Positions 29,029 through 38,741 of a stretch of 64,000 nt of DNA are shown piece after piece. Location of the stretch: NCBI RefSeq assembly GCF_001528745.1, contig NZ_BCNS01000032.1:1-64000 (forward strand). The letters run 5' to 3'. The DNA is from Marinobacterium profundum. GTDB taxonomy: Bacteria; Pseudomonadota; Gammaproteobacteria; Pseudomonadales; Balneatricaceae. A model generated the notes under the pieces. The model ran no database searches. It was not told the DNA's origin and saw nothing but the letters and a program-made list of their open reading frames with translations. Position 1 is the stretch's first letter. Each line of letters begins with the position of its first letter. Position numbers and translations under genes: made by a program.

Positions 29029-29742
29029 GTGAACACAGTACTGATTACAGGCGCGAGCCGCAGGCTCGGCCTGCATCTGACACAGGCCTTCCTCGCGCAG
29101 GGCTGCAAGGTGATTGCCCTTACCCGCAAGGCCAGCGCAGAGCTTGACGCTCTGAGTACGCAGAACCTCCAGGTCGTACTGGTCGACTATGGCTGTGAAG
29201 TATCCCTGGCTGCAGCCGTCGACAACATCCGCAGTCAGCATAAAGCGCTCTCGTTACTGATCCACAATGCATCGCTGTTCGAAAAGGACGCCGCCCACAA
29301 GGATGACCTGTGCAGCTTTTACGACGAACTCTACCGGGTGCACATGCGCCTGCCGGCCTACCTCAATGAAGCACTGCAGCCACTGCTGTACAACGAGACT
29401 CAGGCCGGGTGTATTGTCCATATCACTGATATTTACGCCGACAACCCAAATCGGGAATTTGGCCTCTATTGCAGCACCAAGGCGGCCCTGGAAAATCTGA
29501 CAAAATCCTTCGCCAAAAAATACGCCCCCGGCATCAGGGTGAACAGCATAGCCCCAGGCCCACTCATGTTTTTGCCGAGCCACAAAGACGATGAAAAGAA
29601 AGCAGTGCTCGATCAGACCCTGCTAGTGGGTGAATCCGGGTTCGAACCCATTCTTCAGGGCATAGGATTTATAGTCGATAACCAGTTTGTTACGGGCAGC
29701 AGCATTAAAATAGATGGAGGCCGGTCGATCGGAAAAATATGA
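29029..29742 (+). CDS. folM: FolM-type dihydromonapterin/dihydrofolate reductase (SDR family)
   Basis: 237 residues, GTG start. Short-chain dehydrogenase with the NADP motif TGASRRLGLHL (the RR is typical of FolM) and active-site YxxxK in YCSTKAALENLTKSFAKKYAPG. IHNASLFEKD and VNSIAPGPLMF also match FolM. The enzyme reduces dihydromonapterin or dihydrofolate to the tetrahydro form. The facing folK-like gene supports a pterin role. Its last 120 bases overlap that gene on the opposite strand, but the conserved C-terminal GSSIKIDGGRSIG shows this end is genuine. Confidence 0.85.
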   Translation: MNTVLITGASRRLGLHLTQAFLAQGCKVIALTRKASAELDALSTQNLQVVLVDYGCEVSLAAAVDNIRSQHKALSLLIHNASLFEKDAAHKDDLCSFYDELYRVHMRLPAYLNEALQPLLYNETQAGCIVHITDIYADNPNREFGLYCSTKAALENLTKSFAKKYAPGIRVNSIAPGPLMFLPSHKDDEKKAVLDQTLLVGESGFEPILQGIGFIVDNQFVTGSSIKIDGGRSIGKI

Positions 29743-30144
29743 CCCAAAGAGTGCCACGCGGGCCTTGTTTGATGATTTACTGAGCACCTGCTGCAAATAG
29801 CTTTCGCGGCAGCCGCTGAAAACATTCAACGAGAACTTGCGGCTGCACAGGATGATATCAATATCGCAGGTGCGATCCTTGATACTGCGATCGCAGTCTG
29901 AGCGGTCCCGCCCAAGCATCTCTTCCACGCTGCAAAAGAATGCCTTGAGTGAATCCTGCGCCATATCACTTTGAATCACCACCAGGGTATTGATGAACAC
30001 CTTGTCGGTAACCATGCACTCGGGCTTGGTATAGGTGCAGGGGTAAACGAACGCAGTGGTGAAATGCTCCAGCAGGACTTCCAGGCACTTAGCAACATTG
30101 ACCTCGGGATCTATATTGGAGCCGACCGACAGATAGTAATACAT
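29623..30144 (-). CDS. FolK-like pterin pyrophosphokinase (HPPK family), unusual C-terminus
   Basis: 173 residues. The start MYYYLSVGSNIDPEVN and the signature KDRTCDIDIIL (R-x-x-D-I-D) fit 6-hydroxymethyl-dihydropterin pyrophosphokinase. The usual C-terminal part of HPPK after that signature (histidine/proline-rich, ending in an IAP-like motif) is not recognisable. Instead the last 40 codons are the complement of the conserved folM end. The gene could be a specialised paralogue working with FolM, or one that lost its stop and read on. GAGG precedes the ATG. HPPK assignment is fairly safe; activity is uncertain. Confidence 0.7.
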   Translation of the reverse strand: MYYYLSVGSNIDPEVNVAKCLEVLLEHFTTAFVYPCTYTKPECMVTDKVFINTLVVIQSDMAQDSLKAFFCSVEEMLGRDRSDCDRSIKDRTCDIDIILCSRKFSLNVFSGCRESYLQQVLSKSSNKARVALFGSYFSDRPASIYFNAAARNKLVIDYKSYALKNGFEPGFTH

Positions 30145-30281
30145 ATAGCCTCATTCCCTGCCCCTGTAGGGCTTTATTTTTATAACTCAGGGCCGTGGCA
30201 GAGAGCGCGCAATTCAGCTATGGAACACAGAATCTGCCCGCTGCCATCGCGGTTCCCCTGCATGCTGTCAAACAATAAAAC

Positions 30282-31532
30282 CTAGGCGGACACGCCTTTG
30301 AGCACAGCGGCAACCTGACAGCGCTGCCATAGCACAACCACCAGTGCGGCCGTAGCCAGGGCGCAGGCAATAAGCACCCCCACGAACCCCACCACTTCAG
30401 CGACAGACCCCATAAAAAAGGCCCCCAGTGCCGGTACTCCAAGACTCACCACCGTCCAGATGCTCAGCACCCGACCGCGGTAAGCATCCGCCACACAGAC
30501 TTGAATCAACGACTGGCAACCCGTGCCAATCATGGTCACCGCCATGCTTACCAGCATGATCATAAGCCCCAGCCCCGCCAGGTCTCGTACCCAGGCCACC
30601 AGCAGCACCACCACCGAGCACAACAACAAGGAAGCAAACACCAGCTGCAACAGAGTACGCTCCCGTCCACGCATACGTGACACTATGACCCCGCCCAGCA
30701 CAGAACCAACGCCGGCAAGGGCGCTCAGGCTCGCAAGAGTGCCTGCATCACCATTGATCAGGCGGCCCGAAATTGCCGGCAGCAGCTCCATGATGCTGCG
30801 ACCGATCATCCCATCCACCATGGTCAGAATCAGTACCAGACGAATCAGCGGCGAGTTGCGAATCACCACCAGTCCCTGCGACATGGCCGTGAAAATGGAC
30901 TCGGCATGATGGGGCGAGCGTGGGACATGCACCTTGATGCGCAGCAAAAACAGCGAGCCCACCCCAAACAGGGCCGAGACCAGCATAAATGCTGCTGCAG
31001 TAGATACGGATACCAGCAACCAGGCACCCAGGGCAGGCCCGATAATGCGAGAGATATTGTAAGTAATGGAGGCCAGCCCGACGGCACTGGGCAGCGACGG
31101 CCGCGCCACCAGGTGTGGCAGCAGCACAAGGCGCATGGGGTGCTGCGCGGCAGAGACCACTCCAAGCATAAAGGCCAGACACAGTATCCAGTTCAGCGAG
31201 AATACGCCCTGAAAGTTCGCCACAGCAGCGCTGACGCTGATCACGGCTTCACTCAGATAGGCCACAAGCATGCCCTGGCGCGGATCAAGACGATCCGCCA
31301 GCACACCGAACACCGGCGATAAAAAGAAAGTAGGTAGCAGCATGGCGGCGCTGACAGCACCCACCCAGAGCGGCGACTGGGTGAGGTCCCAGGTGCTCCA
31401 GCCAATCAGAAAACGGGTAATCCAGGTCGCCAGCGTCAGAAAGGCGCTGCCACCGAAATAGAGACAGAATATGCGAGATGAAAAAGCCGACCGACAGGAC
31501 GACCGGTTTTCAATGCTTCGTTGAAAAACCAT
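30282..31532 (-). CDS. MFS transporter, EntS-like
   Basis: 416 residues with about twelve hydrophobic segments. WVGAVSAAMLLPTFFLSPVFGVLADRLDPRQGML at the first cytoplasmic loop is typical of the EntS/DUF894-type major facilitator exporters, which export siderophores or drugs. The substrate is unknown. The ATG at 31532 was preferred to an in-frame GTG at 31568 because a perfect TATAAT (31551-31556) lies between them. No siderophore genes are nearby. Confidence 0.85.
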   Translation of the reverse strand: MVFQRSIENRSSCRSAFSSRIFCLYFGGSAFLTLATWITRFLIGWSTWDLTQSPLWVGAVSAAMLLPTFFLSPVFGVLADRLDPRQGMLVAYLSEAVISVSAAVANFQGVFSLNWILCLAFMLGVVSAAQHPMRLVLLPHLVARPSLPSAVGLASITYNISRIIGPALGAWLLVSVSTAAAFMLVSALFGVGSLFLLRIKVHVPRSPHHAESIFTAMSQGLVVIRNSPLIRLVLILTMVDGMIGRSIMELLPAISGRLINGDAGTLASLSALAGVGSVLGGVIVSRMRGRERTLLQLVFASLLLCSVVVLLVAWVRDLAGLGLMIMLVSMAVTMIGTGCQSLIQVCVADAYRGRVLSIWTVVSLGVPALGAFFMGSVAEVVGFVGVLIACALATAALVVVLWQRCQVAAVLKGVSA

Positions 31533-31550
31533 AGTGATCCATAGCTTATT

Positions 31551-31556
31551 ATTATA
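31551..31556 (-). promoter_or_regulatory. -10 box of the MFS transporter gene
   Basis: TATAAT on the minus strand, 18 bases before the chosen ATG. No good -35 at 17 bases, so this is a partial promoter call. The leader would be very short. Confidence 0.45.
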
Positions 31557-31757
31557 CTTGCACGCCACTGCGCTGCCGGGTTGTCAGCTTTCCGGACAGT
31601 TTTAGCATCAGGCGCAAAACGCTGTTATTAAAGTAATTTACACGAAAACGGTGTGACTACCAGCCCGAATCAACGTCCAGCCAGAAACAAAAATGGAGCC
31701 CTGCGGCTCCATAATATGCGGGGTCGCCAGTACGACGACTCCAACCTGGCGTAGCTG

Positions 31758-32924
31758 TTACATGGTTTTGATGTCGATATTGCCTTTTTCGTTCAGATAA
31801 TCATCCTCTTCCTGCAGCAGGAAGGAGTTATCTTCCGGCGGTGCCGCCAGATCCGGGTTGGTATCGGCATTGAGTTTGATCATCAAACGCAGGTCGTTGG
31901 CGGAATCGGCATGGGCAAGCGCCGAATCGTAGGTAATGGTGCCCTGCTTGTACAACTCGAACAGCGCCTGGTCGAAGGTCTGCATACCGAGGTTGGTGGA
32001 TTTCTTGATGACTTCCTTGATCGCATGTACATCGGCCTTGCGAATCAGATCGGAAATAAGCGGCGTATTGATCATGACTTCAATGGCTGCGCGCCGCCCC
32101 TTGCCATCGGTCGTAGGCAGCAACTGCTGCGCCACTATGGCCTTGAGGTTGAGCGACATGTCCATCCAGATCTGACTATGGTGCTCTGGCCCAAAGAAGC
32201 TGATGATACGATCCAGCGCCTGGTTGGCATTGTTGGCATGCAATGTCGCCATACACAAATGGCCGGTTTCCGCAAAGGCCAGGCCGTGCTGCATGGTTTC
32301 CTTGGAGCGAATTTCACCCATCAGAATCACATCCGGCGCCTGGCGCAAGGTGTTCTTCAAGGCCACATCAAAGCTTTCCGTATCGATACCCACTTCGCGC
32401 TGGGTAATGATGCTCTCCTTGTGGTCGTGCATGTACTCGATCGGATCCTCGATGGTGATAATGTGTCCACGACTATGCATGTTGCGATAGTCGATCATGG
32501 ATGCCAGCGAGGTCGACTTACCTGTCGAGGTGCCGCCGACAAACAGGATCAGCCCGCGCTTTGTCATGGCCAGATCTTTCAGCACCGGAGGCAAATTCAG
32601 CTCATCCATCGAGGGGATATGCGTCGCGATGCGACGCAGTACCATGCCCGGCGAGTTGCGCTGCATAAAGGCACTGACTCGAAAACGACCCATGCCTCGG
32701 GCACTGATGGCGAAGTTGCACTCACTGGTGCCCTCAAACTCAGCCAGCTGCTTGTCGTTCATGGTGCTGTACACCAGAGAGCGCACCTGCGATTGAGTCA
32801 GCGGCTCCTTGGTGAGCGGCTTGATGGTCCCGTCTACCTTGATGCTCGGACGAGCGCCCGCGGTCACGAATAAATCCGATGCGTCGCGGTCGATGACTAC
32901 TTTCAAAAGTTGTGTAAAGTCCAC
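31758..32924 (-). CDS. pilU: PilT/PilU-type twitching motility ATPase PilU
   Basis: 388 residues. Hexameric ATPase that helps PilT retract type IV pili. Walker A is GGTSTGKST, followed by the Asp box ITIEDPIEYMHDHK and Walker B MGEIRSKETM with the His box HLCMATLHANNANQ. The C-terminal acidic tail (LQEEDDYLNEKGNIDIKTM) is typical of PilU. It follows pilT by 27 bases in the same direction. Other pilus genes lie elsewhere, as in Pseudomonas. Confidence 0.96.
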   Translation of the reverse strand: MDFTQLLKVVIDRDASDLFVTAGARPSIKVDGTIKPLTKEPLTQSQVRSLVYSTMNDKQLAEFEGTSECNFAISARGMGRFRVSAFMQRNSPGMVLRRIATHIPSMDELNLPPVLKDLAMTKRGLILFVGGTSTGKSTSLASMIDYRNMHSRGHIITIEDPIEYMHDHKESIITQREVGIDTESFDVALKNTLRQAPDVILMGEIRSKETMQHGLAFAETGHLCMATLHANNANQALDRIISFFGPEHHSQIWMDMSLNLKAIVAQQLLPTTDGKGRRAAIEVMINTPLISDLIRKADVHAIKEVIKKSTNLGMQTFDQALFELYKQGTITYDSALAHADSANDLRLMIKLNADTNPDLAAPPEDNSFLLQEEDDYLNEKGNIDIKTM

Positions 32925-32951
32925 TACCTGTTACCCCGAGCCTTGTACCCG

Positions 32952-33986
32952 TCAGAAACCCTGCGGATTCTTTGCTTTTTCCCGCGCAAGTTCGCGCGAA
33001 ATGAGTCCTTTTTTCATCAATTCAAGCAACGCCTGATCCAGCGTCTTCATACCAAAAGCAGCGCCTGTCTGGATGGATGAATACATCTGTGCAATTTTGT
33101 CTTCACGGATCAGATTGCGTATGGCAGGTGTACCTATCATGATTTCATGCGCAGCCACACGGCCACCATTGGTCTTTTTAAGCAGTGTCTGCGAAATAAC
33201 GCCCTGCAATGACTCCGAAAGCATTGAGCGCACCATCGATTTTTCCGCCGCCGGGAAAACGTCGATCACACGGTCGATGGTCTTGGCCGCCGAGGTGGTA
33301 TGCAATGTGCCGAACACCAGGTGACCCGTTTCCGCCGCTGTAAGCGCCAGACGAATGGTCTCAAGGTCTCGCATCTCACCCACCAGTATAACGTCTGGAT
33401 CTTCACGCAATGCCGAACGCAGTGCGTTTGAAAAGCTCTGCGTATCGCGATGCACTTCGCGCTGGTTCATCAGGCACTTCTTGCTTTCATGCACAAACTC
33501 GATCGGATCCTCGATGGTGAGAATGTGATCGGGGCGAGTATCATTGACGTAATCGACCATCGCCGCCAGGGTGGTACTTTTACCGGAACCGGTAGGCCCG
33601 GTTACCAGCACCAGGCCACGGGGCAGGGACGCAAGATCCTGGAACACCTTGCCCATGCCGAGATCTTCCAGTGTCAGCACGCGACTCGGGATGGTTCGAA
33701 AAACCGCCGCCGCGCCGCGGTTCTGGTTGAATACGTTGACACGAAAGCGCGCCAGCGCGGGAACATCAATCGAGAAATCAGCCTCGTAGGTATCCTCAAA
33801 GGTCTTGCGAACCTTGTCGTTCATAATGTCATATATAAGCGACTGAACGGCCTTGTGATCCAGCGCCGGCAGTTTGATACGGCGAATGTCGCCGTCAACA
33901 CGAATGACCGGTGGCATACCGGCCGAAATATGCAGGTCGGAAGCCCCTTGCTGCACCGCAAACGATAATAGTTCGGTTATATCCAT
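32952..33986 (-). CDS. pilT: Type IV pilus retraction ATPase PilT
   Basis: 344 residues from the ATG at 33986 (MDITELLSFAVQQGASDLHIS), which matches the usual PilT start; an in-frame ATG four codons upstream is less likely. Walker A GPTGSGKST, Asp box ILTIEDPIEFVHESK, Walker B LVGEMRDLETI, His box GHLVFGTLHTTSAAKTIDR and the AIRNLIRE motif needed for retraction are all present. Divergent from yggS, as in Pseudomonas. Confidence 0.97.
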   Translation of the reverse strand: MDITELLSFAVQQGASDLHISAGMPPVIRVDGDIRRIKLPALDHKAVQSLIYDIMNDKVRKTFEDTYEADFSIDVPALARFRVNVFNQNRGAAAVFRTIPSRVLTLEDLGMGKVFQDLASLPRGLVLVTGPTGSGKSTTLAAMVDYVNDTRPDHILTIEDPIEFVHESKKCLMNQREVHRDTQSFSNALRSALREDPDVILVGEMRDLETIRLALTAAETGHLVFGTLHTTSAAKTIDRVIDVFPAAEKSMVRSMLSESLQGVISQTLLKKTNGGRVAAHEIMIGTPAIRNLIREDKIAQMYSSIQTGAAFGMKTLDQALLELMKKGLISRELAREKAKNPQGF

Positions 33987-34079
33987 AGCGTTGGGCACCC
34001 GGTACCACTTCCATTGGAGCCCCTATTTCTAGCAGAATAGCCCAGTCAATCCAATGGCCGACGGTACTAAAAGCAGGGT

Positions 34080-34793
34080 ATGAAAAATATAGTAGACAAT
34101 ATTTGCGCTGTACGCGCACAAATCACCCGCGCCGCGCATCTTACCGGACGGCCTCCCCAGAGCATACAATTACTGGCGGTCAGCAAGACTCGGCAGGCGG
34201 ATGAACTGCGCCAGGCGTTCGCCGCCGGCCAGCATGCTTTCGGCGAAAACTACCTGCAGGAAGGTCTGGACAAGATCGCGGCACTGGCCGACCTTGCCAT
34301 CGAATGGCATTTTATTGGCCCGATTCAGTCCAATAAAACCCGCCAGATTGCCGACCACTTTCACTGGGTACACAGTGTCGATCGCCTCAAGGTGGCCCGC
34401 AGGCTGTCGGAGCAGCGCCCCACCAATATGCAGCCCCTGAACATTTGCCTGCAGGTCAACATCAGCGCCGAAGCCAGCAAATCAGGCTGCCTGCCCGATA
34501 CCCTAATCGAACTGGCAAGGCAGGTTGCTCAGCTGCCCGGTTTGCAACTGCGCGGGCTGATGGCTATTCCTGCTGCCAGCCAGGATACACAACTGCAGCA
34601 GCAGGCCTTTGCTGCTCTGCGCACTTTGCTGCAGCAACTGCAAACCGAGCTGCCACAGCTGGATACCCTGTCGATGGGCATGTCCGGTGACATGGACGCC
34701 GCTATCGCAGAAGGGGCCACTATAGTGCGCATTGGCAGCGCCATTTTCGGCCCCCGAACCTACCCCTCACCTAGCCAGGACACCCCATTATGA
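34080..34793 (+). CDS. yggS: YggS/PipY family pyridoxal phosphate homeostasis protein
   Basis: 237 residues. Single-domain TIM barrel resembling alanine racemase, binding PLP through the Lys in LLAVSKTR; further motifs are HAFGENYLQEG, WHFIGPIQSNK and GMSGDMDAAI. It buffers cellular PLP. The stop overlaps the proC start (ATGA), so yggS and proC are coupled, and yggT follows, an arrangement found across gammaproteobacteria. Confidence 0.96.
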   Translation: MKNIVDNICAVRAQITRAAHLTGRPPQSIQLLAVSKTRQADELRQAFAAGQHAFGENYLQEGLDKIAALADLAIEWHFIGPIQSNKTRQIADHFHWVHSVDRLKVARRLSEQRPTNMQPLNICLQVNISAEASKSGCLPDTLIELARQVAQLPGLQLRGLMAIPAASQDTQLQQQAFAALRTLLQQLQTELPQLDTLSMGMSGDMDAAIAEGATIVRIGSAIFGPRTYPSPSQDTPL

Positions 34794-35614
34794 GCACGCA
34801 ACCGACTGTAGCCTTTATCGGCGCCGGCAACATGGCCCGCGCCATCATCGCCGGGCTGCTGCACAACGGCTACCCTGCCGCCAGCATCTGGGCCACAGGC
34901 ACTCGGGCGGAAAAACTGGCCGATCTGAACACCCTGGGTATTAACACAGGCACCGACAACAATGCCGCCGCAGCCGCGGCGGACATCCTAATCCTCGCGG
35001 TCAAGCCGCAGATGATGAAACAGGTTTGCGCCCCGCTGCGCGACACCGTAATGCAGCGGCGCCCACTGATCGTTTCGGTGGCCGCAGGTATCGCCTGTGA
35101 CAGCCTGGATCTCTGGCTGGGCGGCGACAATGCCGTTGTGCGCTGCATGCCCAATACTCCATCCCAGGTACAAACCGGTGCCAGCGGCCTGTTCGCCAAC
35201 GAGAAAGTCACTCAGGTACAGAAACAGCAAACCGAACTGTTGCTAAAGCACGTCGGATTGGCGCTCTGGGTGGAGCGCGAAGAGCTGATTCACGCTGTGA
35301 CCGCCGTATCAGGCTCAGGGCCCGCCTATTATTTCCTGTTTATGGAAGCCATGATCACCGCCGGAGAGAAACTGGGACTGGCGCCTGAAACCGCCACTGC
35401 CCTGACCTTGCAAACCGCCCTGGGTGCTGCGCGCATGGCCAGCGACAGTGCGCTCAGCCCTGCGCAGTTGCGCCAGGGTGTCACCTCTCCCAAGGGCACC
35501 ACAGAACAGGCCATACTGTCATTTCAGAGCGCGCATCTTGAAGCTCTGGTGGAAGATGCCATGCAGGCCTGTGCAAATCGTTCGAAGGAACTCGCAGAGC
35601 TTCTGAAGGACTAG
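34790..35614 (+). CDS. proC: Pyrroline-5-carboxylate reductase
   Basis: 274 residues. Last step of proline synthesis, NAD(P)H-dependent. Rossmann motif FIGAGNMARAIIAGLL, CMPNTPSQVQTGASG in the middle, and the C-terminal AVSGSGPAYYF and LRQGVTSPKGTTEQAI that form the active site. Overlaps yggS by four bases. Confidence 0.97.
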   Translation: MSTQPTVAFIGAGNMARAIIAGLLHNGYPAASIWATGTRAEKLADLNTLGINTGTDNNAAAAAADILILAVKPQMMKQVCAPLRDTVMQRRPLIVSVAAGIACDSLDLWLGGDNAVVRCMPNTPSQVQTGASGLFANEKVTQVQKQQTELLLKHVGLALWVEREELIHAVTAVSGSGPAYYFLFMEAMITAGEKLGLAPETATALTLQTALGAARMASDSALSPAQLRQGVTSPKGTTEQAILSFQSAHLEALVEDAMQACANRSKELAELLKD

Positions 35615-35710
35615 CAGGACATCGCACCGCCCGCGCGGTTCATTCAGCCCGCGAAAGGCTCTATACTTGCCAGCAAATCAACAGCTTGAATCTAAGGCGG
35701 CGAAACAGCC

Positions 35711-36253
35711 ATGGGACAGGATCCGATTATTCTGATCATCCGTACAATCGGCGAGCTCTATGCGTTCATCGTCGTTTTGCGTTTCTTACTGCAGCTGGCC
35801 AAGGTGGATTTCTACAATCCCATCAGCCAGGCCGTCGCACGGCTCACCAGCATTCCACTGGCGCCCCTGCAACGGGTCATTCCCCGGGCGGGCTCCGTAG
35901 ACCTGTCTGCGCTGGTACTGGCCTATGGCGTGAAGCTGCTGACATTGTTCCTGCTACTCATGGTCGCAGGCCAGAGCCTGCCCATCGCCAGCCTGTTGCT
36001 GTATGCACTCGCAGGCTTGCTGAATACCCTGCTGACCATCGCCTTCTGGGCCGTAATAGGTGCGGTTATCATCAGCTGGATAGCACCCAATAATTATCAT
36101 CCGGCGCCCCAGCTCATCCTGCAGCTGACCGAACCGCTATTTGCCCTGGCCCGCAAGGTGATTCCGCCCATCGGTGGGCTGGACCTGTCGCCGATCCTGA
36201 TTTTCCTGGCCATTCAGATCATGCAGTCCCAGGTCAGCCGCCTGGTCATGTAG
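35711..36253 (+). CDS. yggT: YggT family inner-membrane protein
   Basis: 180 residues with two copies of the YGGT domain: residues about 10-75 (LRFLLQLAKVDFYNPISQAVARLTSIPLAPLQRVIP) and 100-170 (ISWIAPNNYHPAPQLILQLTEPLFALARKVIPPIG). The function is poorly known; links to osmotic stress and to septum placement in other bacteria have been proposed. In line with yggS-proC. The DUF167 gene that often follows is not seen; 255 bases without a convincing gene precede metX. Confidence 0.94.
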   Translation: MGQDPIILIIRTIGELYAFIVVLRFLLQLAKVDFYNPISQAVARLTSIPLAPLQRVIPRAGSVDLSALVLAYGVKLLTLFLLLMVAGQSLPIASLLLYALAGLLNTLLTIAFWAVIGAVIISWIAPNNYHPAPQLILQLTEPLFALARKVIPPIGGLDLSPILIFLAIQIMQSQVSRLVM

Positions 36254-36508
36254 ATGACAAACACCTATTCAGTGGCAGGGAGACAGCCTGACACTGAATT
36301 GCGCATCGGCAAATTGGGCCCAACGATCAAGCGCTGCGGTGATCTGCATGGCTGGCCGTTTGAACATACGCATCAGGCTAGCGGCGCTATTAGTCCCGCC
36401 ATGGAAATACCAGGCCACGCGCGACACCTGCCATAGCGTTATTTGCCCCGGGTTCTGCGCCGCTTGCACGGCCTGACCCCGATTACTTCAGTACCTGGAT
36501 ATCAGCCA

Positions 36509-37684
36509 ATGCCAACATCCACTCCTGCAGACTCGGTCGGCCTTGTTCAGCCGCAGCAATTCCAGTTTGACCAGCCACTGGAGCTCGCCTGCGGACGCCA
36601 ACTGGACAGCTATAGCCTGACGGTTGAAACCTACGGCACGCTGAACGCAGACCGCTCCAATGCAATTCTGGTATGTCATGCCCTCTCCGGCAATCATCAT
36701 CTGGCCGGTTATCACAGCATGGACGACCCCAAACCCGGCTGGTGGGATTCGGCCATAGGCCCTGGCAAGGTTATCGATACCAACCGCTTTTTTGTTGTTG
36801 GGCTGAACAACCTGGGGGGCTGTCACGGCTCAAGCGGGCCCAATCAGCCGAACCCCGAGACGGGCGCTCCCTATGGCCCCGATTTTCCGATCGTCACTGT
36901 CGCCGACTGGGTCCAAAGCCAGGCGCGCCTTGCGGACCGTCTGGGCATCCAGCAATGGGCCGCTGTCATCGGGGGCAGTCTGGGTGGCATGCAGGCGCTA
37001 CAGTGGGCGATCGACTACCCGCAACGCCTGCGTCACTGCATTATCATCGCCGCCGCCGCCAGGCTCTCGGCGCAGAATATCGCCTTCAATGAGGTGGCAC
37101 GCCAGGCCATTACGCGGGACCCGCAGTTCCACGACGGCCACTACTACGCCGAGCATGCCATCCCCAAAACCGGCCTGATGCTGGCGCGCATGGTGGGGCA
37201 TATTACCTACCTGTCAGATGACGGCATGCGGGAGAAATTCGGCCGCGACATGAAACGTGGCAAGCTGAGTTTTGACTTGAGCCCGCAGTTTGAGATCGAG
37301 TCTTATCTGCAGTATCAGGGGGAGCGTTTTTCCACCGCCTTCGATGCCAACACCTATCTGCTGATGACAAGAGCACTGGATTACTTTGACCCGGCCGCAC
37401 TCTATGGAGACAGCCTGAGCGAGGCGCTGCGCGGCGCCCAGTGCAAATTCAAGGTCATATCCTTCACCACCGACTGGCGTTTTTCACCCGAGCGTTCGCG
37501 GGAAATTGTCGATGCCCTGATTGATGCCGGCAAGGCCGTCAGCTATGCAGAAATCGACTCGCCCCAGGGGCATGATGCTTTTCTGATCCCGATACCACGC
37601 TATATGGAAGTGTTCGGCGCCTGCCTGGGTCAGGTGGCCGCCGATATACCTTCATCTGCAGGAGAGCCGCTGAGATGCGCGTAG
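36509..37684 (+). CDS. metX: Homoserine O-acyltransferase (MetX; probably succinyl-specific)
   Basis: 391 residues. Alpha/beta-hydrolase fold with nucleophile Ser in [12 protein letters not shown] and later Asp and His (SPQGHDAFL). It acylates homoserine in methionine synthesis. In gammaproteobacteria with this metX-metW arrangement the acyl donor is usually succinyl-CoA (MetXS), but donor choice cannot be confirmed here. The start [16 protein letters not shown] resembles Pseudomonas MetX. metW overlaps the end by ten bases. Confidence 0.95.
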   Translation: MPTSTPADSVGLVQPQQFQFDQPLELACGRQLDSYSLTVETYGTLNADRSNAILVCHALSGNHHLAGYHSMDDPKPGWWDSAIGPGKVIDTNRFFVVGLNNLGGCHGSSGPNQPNPETGAPYGPDFPIVTVADWVQSQARLADRLGIQQWAAVIGGSLGGMQALQWAIDYPQRLRHCIIIAAAARLSAQNIAFNEVARQAITRDPQFHDGHYYAEHAIPKTGLMLARMVGHITYLSDDGMREKFGRDMKRGKLSFDLSPQFEIESYLQYQGERFSTAFDANTYLLMTRALDYFDPAALYGDSLSEALRGAQCKFKVISFTTDWRFSPERSREIVDALIDAGKAVSYAEIDSPQGHDAFLIPIPRYMEVFGACLGQVAADIPSSAGEPLRCA

Positions 37685-38265
37685 ACCTGGATATCATTCA
37701 GAACTGGATCAGACCCGGCACCCGGGTGCTGGATCTTGGCTGTGGCGACGGAGAACTGCTGAGTTACCTTGCCACACACAAGCAGGTCACGGGTTACGGT
37801 CTGGAGATTGACCACGACAATATCACCGCCTGCCTGGAGGCCGGGGTCAATGTGATCGAAAAGGACATAGACGAGGGGCTGGCGACGCTGCGTAATGCCA
37901 GCTTTGATGCCGTGATAATGACCCAGGCGCTGCAGGTCATGCACCGTCCCGATCAGATCATTGACGAGATGCTGCGTATCGGCAAGGAATGCATCATCAC
38001 CTTTCCGAACTTTGGCCACTGGCGAGCACGCAGCTATCTGGCGCTGCGCGGCAAGATGCCGGTGTCAAAATTCCTGCCCTATACTTGGTACAACACCCCA
38101 AACATCCACTTCTGCACCTTCAAGGATTTTGAACGTCTGTGTGTTGAACGCAACATTCATATTCTGGACCGTACCGTCGTGGACAATGAACATCGTGACC
38201 GCTGGTGGCTGCGACTTTGGCCCAATATGCTGGGCGAAATCGCCATCTACCGCATCACCCGATAA
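37675..38265 (+). CDS. metW: Methionine biosynthesis protein MetW
   Basis: 196 residues. Small class I SAM-binding protein with motif [16 protein letters not shown]. It is needed together with MetX for homoserine acylation in Pseudomonas-type bacteria. Start ATG inside the metX end, with GGAGA about ten bases upstream. Confidence 0.96.
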   Translation: MRVDLDIIQNWIRPGTRVLDLGCGDGELLSYLATHKQVTGYGLEIDHDNITACLEAGVNVIEKDIDEGLATLRNASFDAVIMTQALQVMHRPDQIIDEMLRIGKECIITFPNFGHWRARSYLALRGKMPVSKFLPYTWYNTPNIHFCTFKDFERLCVERNIHILDRTVVDNEHRDRWWLRLWPNMLGEIAIYRITR

Positions 38266-38279
38266 CATCAGGAGCCCCC

Positions 38280-38741
38280 ATGAACGCGTTAACATCCACA
38301 CTGCGCCATAGCCTGCAGGGCTTGCTTGCAAGCCTGGCGCTCAGCACAAGTTTCGCCCAGGCAGACCAGTTCGTCGCCTACGGTGACTATGAAGTGCACT
38401 ACAACGCTTTCAACAGCACTTTTGTCGAGCCCCAGGTGGCCCAGAGCTATGGCCTGACCCGTAGCAAAACCCTGGCCCTGATTAATGTAGCGGTGTTGAA
38501 AAAAGCCAGCGACGGCAGCAAAACGCCGGTGAGCGCCATCGTCAAGGGAAGCGCCAGCAACCTGATCGGCCAGAGCAGCGACATCAGTTTCAAGAAAATT
38601 GAAGAAACAGACGCGCTCTATTACATCGGCGGCCTGCCCTTTTCCAACGACCAGCTGATGCGTATCGCGCTCGACGTCCAGCCGGATCCGAACCAGCCCG
38701 CCTACAGCATCCAGTTTGAACAGACCTTCTACGCCGAATGA
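38280..38741 (+). CDS. DUF4426 exported protein
   Basis: 153 residues. A signal peptide (to about SFAQA-DQ) is followed by one small beta-rich domain of the DUF4426 family, beginning FVAYGDYEVHYNAFNSTFVEP. Periplasmic, function unknown. It is constantly found between metW and rdgB in Pseudomonas and relatives. Its stop overlaps the rdgB start (ATGA). GGAG precedes the chosen ATG. Confidence 0.9.
   Translation: MNALTSTLRHSLQGLLASLALSTSFAQADQFVAYGDYEVHYNAFNSTFVEPQVAQSYGLTRSKTLALINVAVLKKASDGSKTPVSAIVKGSASNLIGQSSDISFKKIEETDALYYIGGLPFSNDQLMRIALDVQPDPNQPAYSIQFEQTFYAE

Noticed and set aside
29630-29660. tRNA-like T-loop sequence (GGTTCGAACCC)
   Set aside because: It lies inside folM with no cloverleaf around it; chance.
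36254-36436. 60-codon frame starting directly after the yggT stop
   Set aside because: Its position is that of the DUF167 gene in other genomes, but the peptide does not resemble DUF167 or any known family, and no Shine-Dalgarno is visible.
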